Source: Stentor coeruleus
Lineage: Eukaryota; Ciliophora; Heterotrichea; Heterotrichida; Stentoridae
DNA length: 64,000 nt
Assembly: GCA_001970955.1 (NCBI GenBank)
Contig: MPUH01000086.1
Span: 49,949 to 113,948, forward strand
Direction of reading: 5' to 3'
The translations under genes were made by a program, and so were the position numbers. A model generated the notes under the pieces. It did no database searches, was not told the origin of the DNA, and saw nothing but the letters and a program-made list of their open reading frames with translations. Of the stretch, positions 32,225 through 42,431 are shown one piece after another. Every line of letters begins with the position of its first letter. The stretch's first letter is position 1.

Positions 32225-32830
32225 TAAATCAAATTAATTTCTCTACTAATTTGACTGTTGCAAATCCTAAAACAGGAGCTTCACCAAGCCCCATATATTA
32301 CCAATTAAAATTTCCCACTTCTTGGAAAAGTATAAAATTTATTTTATCATTTCACCTGAAAGGTTAAAAAGTTTATCCTTAATACCAAAAACACTCCATC
32401 TAGCAAGCTAAAATACAAAACTATCTGCTTCAGTTATAATTTCATTGCAGATTGGGCAAGCAGTAAATTTATATATTGCATTTTTCACATCAAAAGCCTG
32501 ATAATCAAAAGATTTATATTCAATTTGATTATAAGCTTTATAAGAAAAATTTTGCATTTACTTTTAAAACTAGTACCCTTTACAGCTTCTCACCACTTCA
32601 ACCAGGTACAAATTCTAAGAGTTTCTGATTCTTCATATTATTGAAACTTATTACAGACGATAATCCACTTACACATAGCTTCAATCTTTTTAAAAATTTC
32701 TGAGTTATCATTAATTCTGATAAAGTTGAATCAATTATTTTTTTAATCTCAATAGTTCTTCATTTATAGATTGCTAATGCTGAAGTATTCACTGTAAAAA
32801 TCTGTGAGCTATCTAGAGTTTAAATGAATT
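32225..32830 (-). pseudogene. Decayed tandem copy of the zinc-binding gene at 31316-31999
   Basis: The minus strand reads, across frameshifts, AYNQIEYKSFDYQAFDVKN, ACPICNEIITEADSFVF, LARWSVFGIKDKLFNLSGE and MGLGEAPVLGFATVKLVEK. These match in order AYNQSAYCTLGFGTFDVRD, CPICKRIMIEVNNFGFF, LAQWKISGRQKGG and YMGLEVRKLD of the intact gene. In-frame TAG and TAA codons and at least two frame changes make it non-functional. Several Cys ligands are already lost. It is a clear local duplication followed by decay. The 5' limit is approximate because the N-terminal match fades. Confidence 0.75.
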
Positions 32831-33093
32831 TTGGGTTTTTGTTTATCTTGGTTTCAATTATCGTCTAAATATTTTATCTGAATGGTATTGACATGATTAA
32901 AATGTAGATTCTCATATTTTATTTTGAATATAGATAAATACTAGATAAAAACAAATAATTTTACCGTAATGCATATTCTAATTTGTAAATAAATTTAATA
33001 TATTTTAATAAACTTATCGTAACTATTTTAAATAATTTCATGCTCAATATAAACTTTATATATTATAAACTACTATTTGCTTTATATGATTAG

Positions 33094-34377
33094 TTACTTC
33101 AAATAGTCTTCTGCACAAGTAATGCAGATATCATACTCACATTTCCTACAGTGAAAAGATCCTACTTTTGTTTTTTTCATCTTGCAAATATAGCACACAA
33201 ACAAATTCCCATAATATGTGCAAGTATCATTTGCATAGAGTAGTTTATGTGCATTATTACATGTTATTATCAAGCCCATTGTCATACCTTTAACTGCGAT
33301 TCCATAGCATTTTGAGCAAAGTTCGAAATTGCAAGTACTGCAATGATAACTTTTTTCTTCATCGCATGTCTTCTCACAAGAACTGCAAACATAATAAGTT
33401 AATGCATAGTTTTCTTTATAACGAGCCATACGATCATCTATACATGTCAAAGAGTGATTTTTTGAACATTTCACCTGACAAAGCTCTAACACCTTAAAGC
33501 ATGACTCACATAGGTCATACTGGCATTTAAAGCAATTATAGCTAGCCCCAGTAAGCATCCTACTGCAATTCGCACACTCATAAAAATCTCTATTCGTCAT
33601 CTCCCTAAAGATCAAATTATGTTTACTGCTGCACTTATGCGGGACAGGCAGAATCTCTTTATTCTTACACTTAACACAAATATCAAAAAAGCATTGCCTA
33701 CAAGAAAAAAACCCATTGCTAACCGTGCATTTACAGGACTGACACTTTTGAATCGCTTTAAAAGGCAATTTCTTGTTATAATACTCTAAAGTATTAACAT
33801 AAAAATACATAGGATGCCCTTTCCAACATTTCAAATCAGGTAAAGCAAGTTCAGTGGTTTCAGCACTTTGGTCTATATAGCATTGATTACAAATATCATA
33901 TTTACACATACTACATTGCCATGATCCTCCAGTCCAGAAATTCCTACAAATATCACATATAATAGTACTGTCACCGCATAGAGATGAATAAATTTCACTT
34001 GTATGCTCATTATAACTAAGTTCATGCATTTCTGAACAATAGACAATTTTACGACGTTTGCTTAGTCCTGATGGTTCACTATGTGATCTTGATATGAGGT
34101 GAGCATTTGTAATAACTAGTTCTTCAGTTCCTTTAGGGTTGACTTGGGTTTTCATACGCAAACCATGACTTTCTAAGGATGATATGACTTCTAATAGTGA
34201 ATAGTTAAAACCTATTTCTGATATGGTCTTTATGATTTTCTGTCTGTCAAGAGGACATTCATTGAAATCCCGCTTTATCGATTGTAGACACTCCATACAG
34301 AAGGTGTGGCCGCATTCCAAGACCATCGGCCGTTTATTCAGTGTGTTGTATTTTTCCAAACAGACTTTACATTCCAT
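33094..34377 (-). CDS. RING-finger protein with about five C-rich DC1/ZZ-like repeats (427 aa)
   Basis: Probable E3 ubiquitin ligase. The N-terminal RING is complete: CKVCLEKYNTLNKRPMVLEC, then GHTFCMECL and CPLDRQ. After a 60-residue linker (residues about 60-120) come repeated zinc modules, each with a CxxC...CxxCxxxxCxxC core, for example CSMCKYDICNQC, CRQCFFDICVKC, CFKCQYDLCESC, CSTCNFELCSKC and CRKCEYDICITC. Several are preceded by a Cys/His ...H motif (CWKGHPMYF, CSSKHNLIF, CSKNHSLTC). Such modules resemble DC1/C1-like and ZZ domains. The RING suggests E2 binding; the repeats suggest substrate or lipid binding. Start context AAATG after an in-frame-stop region; TAA stop; no intron needed. 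Confidence 0.88.
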   Translation of the reverse strand: MECKVCLEKYNTLNKRPMVLECGHTFCMECLQSIKRDFNECPLDRQKIIKTISEIGFNYSLLEVISSLESHGLRMKTQVNPKGTEELVITNAHLISRSHSEPSGLSKRRKIVYCSEMHELSYNEHTSEIYSSLCGDSTIICDICRNFWTGGSWQCSMCKYDICNQCYIDQSAETTELALPDLKCWKGHPMYFYVNTLEYYNKKLPFKAIQKCQSCKCTVSNGFFSCRQCFFDICVKCKNKEILPVPHKCSSKHNLIFREMTNRDFYECANCSRMLTGASYNCFKCQYDLCESCFKVLELCQVKCSKNHSLTCIDDRMARYKENYALTYYVCSSCEKTCDEEKSYHCSTCNFELCSKCYGIAVKGMTMGLIITCNNAHKLLYANDTCTYYGNLFVCYICKMKKTKVGSFHCRKCEYDICITCAEDYLK

Positions 34378-34907
34378 TTACGATTTATCAGCCTATATCG
34401 TATTTGTATGAATTTAAGGTTTTTTTATGAAGTAAGAAGTTATGATGGGGTTATGGAATTTTGATTAATACAATAAGGCGGTTTTAATAATTAATAGAAA
34501 AATTATAGAAAATTATTTGATATCGAAGATTTTATTAATAACAAAAAAATTCTGGTGTTTATTATTTATGCTTTTGTAAAATTATACTTATAATGTCAAT
34601 AAAATGTATATTACGGCATATTATCCTAAAGTTGTTGAACATAATGCTGAAGAATATGCTTAGCATTTTTTATATGATTTAAGAAACAAATAGTTTATAT
34701 TTCATCTCATTAAGTTTTCTTTAATTTTTGAAGGACTGTATTTATTTAAAACTTGCTGATAGCATGCCTAATAACAAAATTTTTTTTTAGGAAAGATAGC
34801 ATGTGCTTATTAATTGCATAAACTTAACTATATCGAAGTAGCTTAACTTTAATAAACAATAAAATTATCCATCTAAACAATAAAAATACAAATTTTAATA
34901 CTTATAA
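34378..34907. other. Divergent intergenic region
   Basis: AT-rich gap between the divergent RING gene and Cdc14. It should hold both promoters. CTTATAAATG is the start context on the Cdc14 side. No repeat or RNA seen. Confidence 0.5.
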
Positions 34908-36131
34908 ATGCAGGCAGAATCTGTAAAAGTTGAGATAATTTCAAACAAACTTTACTGGATCAGTGACCGTAACCCACCTTTAAAAAAAGGTTGCCACTAC
35001 TTTTCAACTGACTCAGTAAATCATAATTAGCGTCTAACATATACATCTTTTGCTTCAGATTTCGGCCCTCTGAACCTAGGTCACATCACTAAATTTTGTT
35101 CTGAAGTAACTTCATTATTACAAAATCCAAAGCTGGAAACCCTAAAAATCTTTCACTACACCTCTCTAAATGCAGCAAAAAAAGTTAACTCAGCTCTCCT
35201 CATGGGCGCATATATGATGATAATTTTAAGTAAAACTTCTGCTGAAATTATTGAGTTGTTTTCTCAAGCTACAACATTTGTAAGCTTCTGCGATGCGAGT
35301 TCTGAAAAAAATCATTTTGAGTTGAGTTTTTATGATTGCTTAAAAGGGTTAGAAAAAGGTATAAAATATAACTGGTACAATCTTGGAACTTTTGATTTAA
35401 GAGCTTATGAGAATGGAAGTATTATTGAAAGTGGTGGGTATAATTGGATTTTGCCTGGGAAAATATTGGCTTTTATATGTCCTGCTATTGATCACAAAGG
35501 AAGAGATGGGGTTAAGCCTTTAACACCTGAACAGTATGTACCAATTTTTAATGATTTGGGAGTGACGACAATTGTTAGATTGAATAGGAAGAATTATGAT
35601 TCAGAGAGGTTTATAAGACATGGATTCAAGTTTCATGATATGTATTTTATTGATGGATCAGTGCCGAGTGATAAAATCGTTAGGGAGTTTATAAAGGTAG
35701 TGGAAGAAGGTGGGGTTATTGCAGTCCACTGCAAAGCAGGCCTTGGACGAACAGCAACATTAATTGGCTGTTATATTATGAAACATTTTAGGTTAACTGG
35801 AATTGAATTTATAGGTTGGGCACGACTTTGTAGACCAGGATCAGTTCTTGGCCCGCAGCAACAATTTTTAATAGACATGCAAGAAATATGCTGGAAATGG
35901 GGAGAAGATTTTAGAAACGGAGTAACAGAAATGGAAGAATGCAAGCAACTACCTCAACATGAGCATCTTTCAGAAAATGATAAATTCAAAGCTAAATATG
36001 GAGATTATAAGCAAGCTGAAAAACTCTGTGCAGCTGAAGGTGAAATGAGAAGAGAAATTACTAAAGTGCATTCTAACCCATCATTTAAAGGGAAAACTGT
36101 GAAAAGAACTGCTTTTAACAAAAACAAGTAG
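34908..36131 (+). CDS. CDC14: Cdc14-type dual-specificity phosphatase (one intron, 402 aa)
   Basis: Removes phosphates from CDK-type pSer-Pro sites in mitotic exit and, in many protists, ciliary or basal-body control. Start ATG 34908 (MQAESVKVEIISNKLYW); intron 35016-35030 joins it to the main frame. The N-terminal non-catalytic domain (residues about 5-165) shows FASDFGPLNLGHI and NAAKKVNSALLMGAYMMI, both characteristic of Cdc14. The catalytic loop is VHCKAGLGRTATL with the nucleophile at Cys270. C-terminal to it are WARLCRPGSVLGPQQQFL, which is the family signature, and a short basic tail. All catalytic residues I can check are present. TAG stop. Convergent with a CTD-type phosphatase 127 bases away. 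Confidence 0.94.
35016..35030 (+). other. 15-nt intron in CDC14 (GTAAATCATAATTAG)
   Basis: Phase-0 intron ending in an in-frame TAG. Removal joins 36 codons from ATG 34908 to the main frame and restores the Cdc14 N-terminal domain. Confidence 0.93.
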
Positions 36132-36258
36132 CTTTAATAATTTTTTAGTAAAGAATTTATATATGCTTTAATGAAATTAGATGTCTATTCATAAATAAAA
36201 ACTAATGATTTGTGAAACTATTTTATATATAACTTAAACTATATAATATCTATACTAT

Positions 36259-37485
36259 TTAATTTGGTTTAGGAGATCTCGCTTGCGCTCTTGGGGACAA
36301 AGCTCTAGATCGATCTCCTTTAAGAAACTCCTGTATATAATCTTCGTAAAATGTTCGTAAATGGAATATTTGCCTATTAACATCTCTAACATCCTGAGAC
36401 TGGGCAAGTATTTTCAAGTAGTCCATCAAATTATATAATTCACGATCATAAGGATCGTCATGCCAAGAAATAATTGGAATTCCATTATCCAAATGATATC
36501 CAAACGAGTAAGCAGCGTTATCTACAATAACTACATCTTGAAGTCTTCTATTACTAAATACTCTCAAATCCTTCATGAAAACTCCTTCTACAACCAAACA
36601 ATTTTCCCTATACAACCTATGATGAATAAGTTCTTTTCTAGGATCTAAGTAATCTAAAACAACATCAGCATAGCATTTATGTGAAGCTGTAAAAATTATA
36701 ACCTCAAAATGCTTCACTGCTTCAGTCAAGCATTCTCTAGCAAAAGGTCTGATGTTTATTCCAGCATTAACTGTTTCTCCTGAAGGGAAAATAATTGGTA
36801 ATATAACATCAGGCTGCAAATTAGGATCATCTACACAATGAACTAAAGTTTCATCTAAATCGAAAACTATGGTTTTTTTGTTCTCGAATCCTGGCATTTT
36901 AGGTAAATTTAATCTTTTTTGTCTTAATAAATTCATATCAACTGCAGGGAGGTTTCTGACGAATTTCAGAGCTTGGAAGGTTTGAAAAAGATGTTCTCTA
37001 TAAAACATTTCACTTCGAGCTTTGACTTCTTCAGGTGAAAGTTCAGTTCGTCTTTTTATTGGTTCAGATGTTGATTTCACTTTGGTTACAAGGCTATTTA
37101 GTTCGTATTTCCGCTCTTCAACTTTTTTTGGTAAGGCTTTAGCACTTTTTGACTGGCCTTTTGAACTGAGAATGTTGGAGTTTGGAGTAAAAGTATAAGG
37201 GATAGGGTGATGATCGCTTGTTGGTTTAGGAGTTTGAGATTCTAGAGCTTTTTCGTAGCCTGTATTTGGTCTTGATGCTGGAGTCTTTGGTTTGTGTCCT
37301 TGACTAGGCCAAGGTGCTGCTAAAGATCCACGAGAACCTGATGGAGAATTTTTACCAACTGTATACAGATTGTCTGATGCGCGTTGGTCTTCTTGTGCTT
37401 CTACAACTTCTTCAGATAATCTAGGACTAGAGGAAACTCGGCGATTATTCGAAAAATATTTTAGTGACTTCTGGGTTCTTGACAT
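36259..37485 (-). CDS. FCP1/SCP-like (CTD small phosphatase-type) HAD phosphatase (408 aa)
   Basis: Mg-dependent HAD-family protein phosphatase acting on pSer/pThr. Residues about 1-170 are Ser/Pro/Lys-rich and probably disordered, with a basic region. The catalytic domain starts at about 200 with the DxDxT motif in VFDLDETLVHC (nucleophile Asp209, acid/base Asp211). Then come RPFARECLTEAVKHFEVIIF with TAS, KDLRVFSNRRLQDVVIVDN, and the C-terminal IPIISWHDDPYDRELYNL. This pattern is that of the SCP/CTDSPL2 class rather than FCP1 itself, since no BRCT domain follows. No membrane segment is seen, so it is not Dullard or Tim50. ATG at 37485, TAA stop. Convergent with CDC14. Confidence 0.9.
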   Translation of the reverse strand: MSRTQKSLKYFSNNRRVSSSPRLSEEVVEAQEDQRASDNLYTVGKNSPSGSRGSLAAPWPSQGHKPKTPASRPNTGYEKALESQTPKPTSDHHPIPYTFTPNSNILSSKGQSKSAKALPKKVEERKYELNSLVTKVKSTSEPIKRRTELSPEEVKARSEMFYREHLFQTFQALKFVRNLPAVDMNLLRQKRLNLPKMPGFENKKTIVFDLDETLVHCVDDPNLQPDVILPIIFPSGETVNAGINIRPFARECLTEAVKHFEVIIFTASHKCYADVVLDYLDPRKELIHHRLYRENCLVVEGVFMKDLRVFSNRRLQDVVIVDNAAYSFGYHLDNGIPIISWHDDPYDRELYNLMDYLKILAQSQDVRDVNRQIFHLRTFYEDYIQEFLKGDRSRALSPRAQARSPKPN

Positions 37486-37959
37486 TTTACTATGGGTTTC
37501 AATTATATTTAGTAATAAATAGGAAACAGCTTTTTATGGATTAAGAATGGCTATTTTTGTTTGTCAATGATTGAAGTTGGCCAGATTATTGATATTTTTT
37601 ATTATAGAAATTTATATCTTTTATGATATTAATACTGAATTAGAATTACTTGCGATTTTATAGTTTGATTTGGATTAATTTAACTATTGTATTCTAGATA
37701 ATTGAAGTGAGCTTTAATAATATTAGATAGAATAGCATTTTTTGCAAATATCTGATAAGTATTAATTTAAACTCAAATCATAAAAAATCATCAATTGAAA
37801 GTATTGTAAGCTAAGCTATTGATCGGCAATCATCAATAAACTTCTTTGCACTCTTTGAAGCACAGTTTTCAAATAACTATTTTATTAGTGAAGATATATC
37901 ATTATTTTCAATAAACCAAAAAAAAATACCTTATAATTATCTACAACATAAAGCTAAAA

Positions 37960-38371
37960 CTTTCATACCCAAGGCTAAATCATCTAATTTTTCACTATTT
38001 GTAATCAACACTTTATATAATTAGATAAATGCCTAAAATTTGAGATAACTGTAAAAGTGCTAGTGTCTTCCCTGCCAATGAACACCATAGAATCTACAAT
38101 TTTTACTTTCACATTATGAGTTAAAAAATAGTCTTGCCAATAATATCAGGCAATCTAAAGTCTATGGCTTAAATATATGAAGACAAGCATTTACTATACG
38201 AAATGGGACTTCTATTTCGAGAGTATAGGGAAAACTTGATAATGAATTCTCAGTAATGAGCCTTATTTCTATATGGATTTCATCAAAAATTTGAATGAAT
38301 ATAAATCCAAAATATGCATACTTGGGAATATCAGTATTTTTGATAACGAGTCTGGACTTAGCATTGCACAT
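37960..38371 (-). pseudogene. Decayed coding relic (minus strand)
   Basis: A frame beginning MCNAKSRLVIKNTDIPKYAY reads through IEIRLITENSLSSFPYTLEI and VPFRIVNACLHIFKP to a stop. Protein-like sequence then continues in another frame (HNVKVKIVDSMVFIGREDTS, ITNSEKLDDLALGMKVLALC). Together they look like a beta-rich domain broken by frameshifts. Family not recognised. 37486-37959 is otherwise featureless. Confidence 0.45.
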
Positions 38372-38387
38372 TTAGATATTTGCCACG

Positions 38388-38654
38388 GATGACTTGATCA
38401 TTGCTAACAGGAAGAACAGATCCTTAGCATTTATAGTAAAAGACTTATTAAAGTTAGTTAAAAAAGCCTATAATAAGCAAAGGGCTTCAAGATTTGTATG
38501 ATGTGAAAATTTAATAGAGGCAATAAAGGAAGTTTAGAAAGATGAGGATAACACAGATTCTAGAGAGCTGCTTGATGGAAAATTTATTGAATCAGGTATG
38601 GAATATTTACAACAAAATAAAGGAATCCGGAAAGGAAAATTTAGATATAAATAG
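38388..38654 (+). pseudogene. Decayed coding relic (plus strand, 89 codons with TGA and TAG inside)
   Basis: A single frame reads DDLIIANRKNRSLAFIVKDL onwards and ends in RELLDGKFIESGMEYLQQNK followed by a basic tail and TAG. It is interrupted by TGA (after QRASRFV) and TAG (after EAIKEV), neither removable as a 15-nt intron. No ATG at its head, so it is a fragment. It lies back to back with the minus-strand relic, which suggests a breakpoint between two unrelated dead genes. Confidence 0.45.
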
Positions 38655-39188
38655 ATTAAAGTTTAGATAAATAGATTTTGTGATTTTGTTGTAATTAATG
38701 AGCGATAGGGATTAAATGTAGAAAAAGTTTGAGATAATAATTTGATGGATTATTAATAGGAATCAATGGCAATGTTAGGGTTATCAATTTTTTTTCGAAC
38801 TGATGACTAATACGAACATATTTTGTATATTTTTTTCTAATTCATGCGGATAAGAAAGCTAAACTTAATTTAACTTGGGAAGAAAATTAATTTTGATAAT
38901 TATCAATTTCTCGATACTGTGAAAGAAATTAAGTTTCTCTGTAATTAATGGATTTTCTTGAACTTAAATTGTTTTTCGAAATTTATCTCGCCAGTTGGTC
39001 AGACTTAACTTTTTAGTATAGCTTACACTATTGTTTTTAAAGCAAAATATAAGTCTAAAATAGAATTATGATAATCCAGTGAGGTCAAATTTTTAGTATA
39101 ACATTTATCCATTGAATTTATCATGGCCACCTTTTTCTCGCCTTTCTAAGTATTAATAACATCACGATATTTATCATAAACTTAAGAA
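38655..39188. other. AT-rich spacer
   Basis: Between the plus-strand relic and the 3' end of the eIF4E gene. No frame, repeat or structured element supported. Confidence 0.5.
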
Positions 39189-39758
39189 TTACTTTATAGA
39201 GAATTCAATTTTGTCTCCTGAAGCATGTCTTCGAAATTCTATTGATATAATTTCAATGACTGATTTGATCTGAATACTAAGTTTTTTCGCAACATCAGAA
39301 TCGACGTTTGAGATCCAAACAGCGATTTTGAATCTGTTTTTTCTTATAGCCAGTTCAGCACCACAAACAAACTGACTGTATTCTGGAAAAACATTACCAA
39401 TCAGGCTCATTTGTAAGTTGGTCCAAACTTCGTCTGCCTTAAACGGATCAAAATTCAAGACCAAGCTTCCACCTCCAACATTTAGCGTGTCTTCCCATTC
39501 TGGAAGAATTTTGTCCTTAAATAAATAATAATCGCCACGATCATTTGTCATTTCAGATGGAGATCTAAGATTATTATGGACACTCCAAAAAGATTCAGCT
39601 GTTACAAAAGTGTGAATCTTTGTTATTCGATCTTCCCATTCCTGCTTACTTTTCTCGAAACCTTGCACCGTTCTCTGTTTTGTGACATAAAGTGTCCATG
39701 GATTCTCTAGCTCATGCTCCATTTTCTTTAGAAAATTATTAATTTTTGCCCAATACAT
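39189..39758 (-). CDS. EIF4E: Translation initiation factor eIF4E-like cap-binding protein
   Basis: Binds the mRNA 5' cap as part of eIF4F. Core motifs are in order: ELENPWTLYVTKQ (family HPLENxWTLW), ESFWSVHNNL with the first cap-stacking Trp, ILPEWEDTLNVGGG with the second, EVWTNLQMSLIGNVF and VCGAELAIRKNRFKIAVWIS. The protein ends soon after with KKLSIQIKSVIEIISIEFRR and a short tail, as usual. Start: the open frame extends further but has no ATG beyond 39758 (MYWAKINNFLKK); the Met at 39722 (MEHELENPW) is an equally good candidate. Length 189 or 177 residues. TAA stop, no intron needed. Canonical versus class-II member is undecided. Confidence 0.9.
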   Translation of the reverse strand: MYWAKINNFLKKMEHELENPWTLYVTKQRTVQGFEKSKQEWEDRITKIHTFVTAESFWSVHNNLRSPSEMTNDRGDYYLFKDKILPEWEDTLNVGGGSLVLNFDPFKADEVWTNLQMSLIGNVFPEYSQFVCGAELAIRKNRFKIAVWISNVDSDVAKKLSIQIKSVIEIISIEFRRHASGDKIEFSIK

Positions 39759-40318
39759 AGTGACAGATACAATGCTGATAAGGACTTTTGATAAGGAATT
39801 TAGAGTTAATATCAAGCAATAGTTTCTGCCTTTGGACTTTTAATGCTATTTATATTTGATTTTTTCTTTTTTGCAGTTAGATGTTTAGAGTTCTAGATGG
39901 CTATATGGAATTTTCCTTTCTTTGGATAATTTTTTGTGAGTGAATGATATATTATTGTTTTTCAAGATGGAAAACACTATTTATTGATTCCAAAGCTGTG
40001 AGGATTAAAAAAGCTCAGCTTTTTATAGAGTTTATAAGCTTCGAGATATCAATAATTTTCGATTAGCTGGGAATGTCATTTAACTTTATAGTCTTGCTAA
40101 GATAGAAGATCTACTCCTTTTATTTCTTTGATAACTCCATCCTTTTTATCTCCACATCATAATCCTTAAAATTCTTCATCATTCAAATATCAAAACTTCT
40201 CTCATACTATAATCTGAAATTCTCAACCAGTATTTTTCATCATCCTAAACTCATAAATCCTACTCGACCAGAAACCCATATTTTCTAAACAAACACTAGA
40301 CAATTATATAGTAAAAAA
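39759..40318. other. Divergent intergenic region (eIF4E / oxysterol-binding protein)
   Basis: AT-rich, about 560 bases, holding the promoters of two divergent genes. No repeat or RNA recognised. Confidence 0.5.
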
Positions 40319-41506
40319 ATGGAGCATGATGACCCTTGCACACATCCAAGAGATGGTAATAACCTTCTGGTATGGTCAAGTGAAATAAGCACGGGCCCAT
40401 TTTCTTTACTAATCAACTCAGATTACGACACACAAACTCCTCCTCCAACACATTTATCAATAAATTACTTAAATCGTGAAAGGCCAACAGACAAAAACTC
40501 TCAATTAAATGGTTATATCCAACTACCAGGAGGAGGTCTTCAATGTGTTGATGAAAGGATATTAGAAAACCAAAGTGGGATTATCTTTGAGACAGTATCA
40601 AAAGCAGCTGTATTTTTAGCTAAAGGTAAGAATGTTGTGGGTATGAGTTTGCCTATAAAACTCTTTGAACCTAGGTCTACTCTTGAAAGAATGCTTGATC
40701 GCTGGTCTTTTATGCCAGTATTTATGAGAAATATGTCAGGAATGAATAATTTGGAAAAGTTCAAGAAAGTTATCACTATGGCTGTAGCTGGACTTTATAT
40801 AGCCCCAAGCCAGGAAAAGCCGTTTAATCCTTTGCTTGGGGAAACTTTACAGGCTCATTGGCCTGATGGGACTGAAGCTTATTGTGAGCATACAGTCCAT
40901 CATCCACCTGTAACTCATTTTTGCATATATGCAAAAGATTTTACTATTGATGGGTATTTAGAACTTAAAGGTAAATTTAAGAAAAACTCATTAGTTGGTG
41001 GGTATAAAGGTAAAGTTAGAGTTAAGTTCAACTCCGGGCAAATTGTCAGTTACACTTTCCCTCGATTTAGAGCTGGAGGAATGATTTTCGGCCCCCATAC
41101 TGTGAACTGGGTACGACAAATGAATTTTGAAGATAACTCTGGGTTGACTGCAATGATAAAATTAGGCCCTAAACGCAAGAAAACCTGGTTCACAAAAGCT
41201 GTAGGCAAAATCGATGATTTTAGAGGAGAAATTCAGCAGTCAGGGTCTAAGGTTTGTGAAATTACTGGAAATTGGCTTAAAGGACTTAGTTTTAACGGAA
41301 TTAAAGCTTGGGACATTAAAAGAGATTTACCAGTTTTTCATAAATTTCCTATAAACCCACTGCCAAGTGACTGGCGATATAGAGAAGATCTTATTTGGTT
41401 AGCAAAAGGCTACCCTGAAATCGCCCAAGCATGGAAACATAAAATTGAGTATCGACAACGTAAAGATCGAAAACTTAGGAGTTTAAGACTAAAACATAAT
41501 AAATAA
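40319..41506 (+). CDS. Oxysterol-binding protein-related lipid-transfer protein (395 aa)
   Basis: Transfers sterols and phosphoinositides between membranes at contact sites. The protein is essentially the ORD domain alone, with no PH domain or ankyrin repeats. Seen: VVGMSLPIKLFEPRSTLERM near residue 105, KPFNPLLGETLQA (family NPxLGETF), and CEHTVHHPPVTHFC at about 190, in place of the signature EQVSHHPP with the His pair kept. Also seen are GGMIFGPHTVNWV, a Lys-rich KLGPKRKKTWF, EITGNWLKGL and LPSDWRYREDLIWLAKG near the C-terminus. The EQVS-to-CEHTV change is a variation of the fingerprint. ATG 40319; TAA stop; no intron needed. Confidence 0.92.
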   Translation: MEHDDPCTHPRDGNNLLVWSSEISTGPFSLLINSDYDTQTPPPTHLSINYLNRERPTDKNSQLNGYIQLPGGGLQCVDERILENQSGIIFETVSKAAVFLAKGKNVVGMSLPIKLFEPRSTLERMLDRWSFMPVFMRNMSGMNNLEKFKKVITMAVAGLYIAPSQEKPFNPLLGETLQAHWPDGTEAYCEHTVHHPPVTHFCIYAKDFTIDGYLELKGKFKKNSLVGGYKGKVRVKFNSGQIVSYTFPRFRAGGMIFGPHTVNWVRQMNFEDNSGLTAMIKLGPKRKKTWFTKAVGKIDDFRGEIQQSGSKVCEITGNWLKGLSFNGIKAWDIKRDLPVFHKFPINPLPSDWRYREDLIWLAKGYPEIAQAWKHKIEYRQRKDRKLRSLRLKHNK

Positions 41507-41588
41507 CTTTTAGCACAGTTTCATTATGAATTTTTAGTTTTATGTTAAATCGTATAAAGAAAATGAAATTGATATAATATATCTGGTG

Positions 41589-42431
41589 ATGCTTTCAAGA
41601 ATTTTTAAAGCTCGAAGTTTGGAAATCCCTCAAATAGGATTAGGCACAAGCCAGCTAAGAGGAACATTGTGCACCCAAACTTTGAACTATGCAATTTCTT
41701 TAGGCTATAAACACTTTGACACATCTCCATCTTATCTAAATGAACACATGATAGCTATATCAATTGCCAGAGTAAACCGCAATTCACTATTTATTACATC
41801 AAAAGTGTCTTATGGATTTATGAGCCACTCAAGGGCACAAATGTCAATACACAAATCCCTTGATTCACTTAAAACCACTTACCTAGATTTAGCTCTCATT
41901 GAGTGGCCTGGAGTTCGAGGCGCAGACCGTACAAGCAAAATCAATAAAGATAGACGATTAGAAACCTGGCAAAGTCTAATTGAAATGAAAAAAAAAGGTT
42001 TGATCAAGCATATTGGTGTGGCAAATTTCTCAAAACACCATATTGAGGAGTTTGAAAGCAGTGCCTTAGAGCTTCCAGAAGTTAACCAAATTGAGTTCCA
42101 TCCTTTGAATTTTAATAAGGAACTGTATAATTTTTGTAATGAAAAAAAAATACAAATAATTGCTCATACTCCATTGGCTAGGGGTTCTAATGGTATTTGG
42201 GGATTACTTGATGTTAAGCTTATGGCAATAAAATATAAAGTTGAAGTGGCGCAAGTGATATTAAGATGGACGCTGGATAAAGGCATAGCAGTGATTCCAA
42301 AAAGTCAGAATTATGAGAAAATTAGAAAAAATAGTAATTTGGATTTCCAATTAGAGCCTAATGATACTGAGTACCTGAATTCTTTGAATAAAAACATTTA
42401 CATTTCTGCAGATCCTACTGGTGTTAAGTAA
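41589..42431 (+). CDS. Aldo-keto reductase with catalytic His replaced by Glu (280 aa)
   Basis: NAD(P)H-dependent oxidoreductase of the AKR (beta/alpha)8 family. The start is ATG 41589. Seen: IPQIGLGTSQL at the N-terminus, Asp44 and Tyr49 in HFDTSPSYLN, Lys72 in ITSKVSYG, and DLALIEWPG where the fourth tetrad residue, normally His, is Glu105. The spacing from Lys to this Glu (33) equals the usual Lys-His spacing. Later come GLIKHIGVANFSKHHIEE, NQIEFHPL, IIAHTPLARG and IPKSQN for cofactor binding. A His-to-Glu change at this site is known from steroid 5-beta-reductases (AKR1D), where it favours C=C reduction. Stop TAA. Lies 82 bases behind the lipid-transfer gene. Confidence 0.9.
   Translation: MLSRIFKARSLEIPQIGLGTSQLRGTLCTQTLNYAISLGYKHFDTSPSYLNEHMIAISIARVNRNSLFITSKVSYGFMSHSRAQMSIHKSLDSLKTTYLDLALIEWPGVRGADRTSKINKDRRLETWQSLIEMKKKGLIKHIGVANFSKHHIEEFESSALELPEVNQIEFHPLNFNKELYNFCNEKKIQIIAHTPLARGSNGIWGLLDVKLMAIKYKVEVAQVILRWTLDKGIAVIPKSQNYEKIRKNSNLDFQLEPNDTEYLNSLNKNIYISADPTGVK

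Noticed and set aside
36131-36259. Functional pairing of CDC14 and the CTD-type phosphatase
   Set aside because: They are merely convergent neighbours; nothing in the sequence links their functions.
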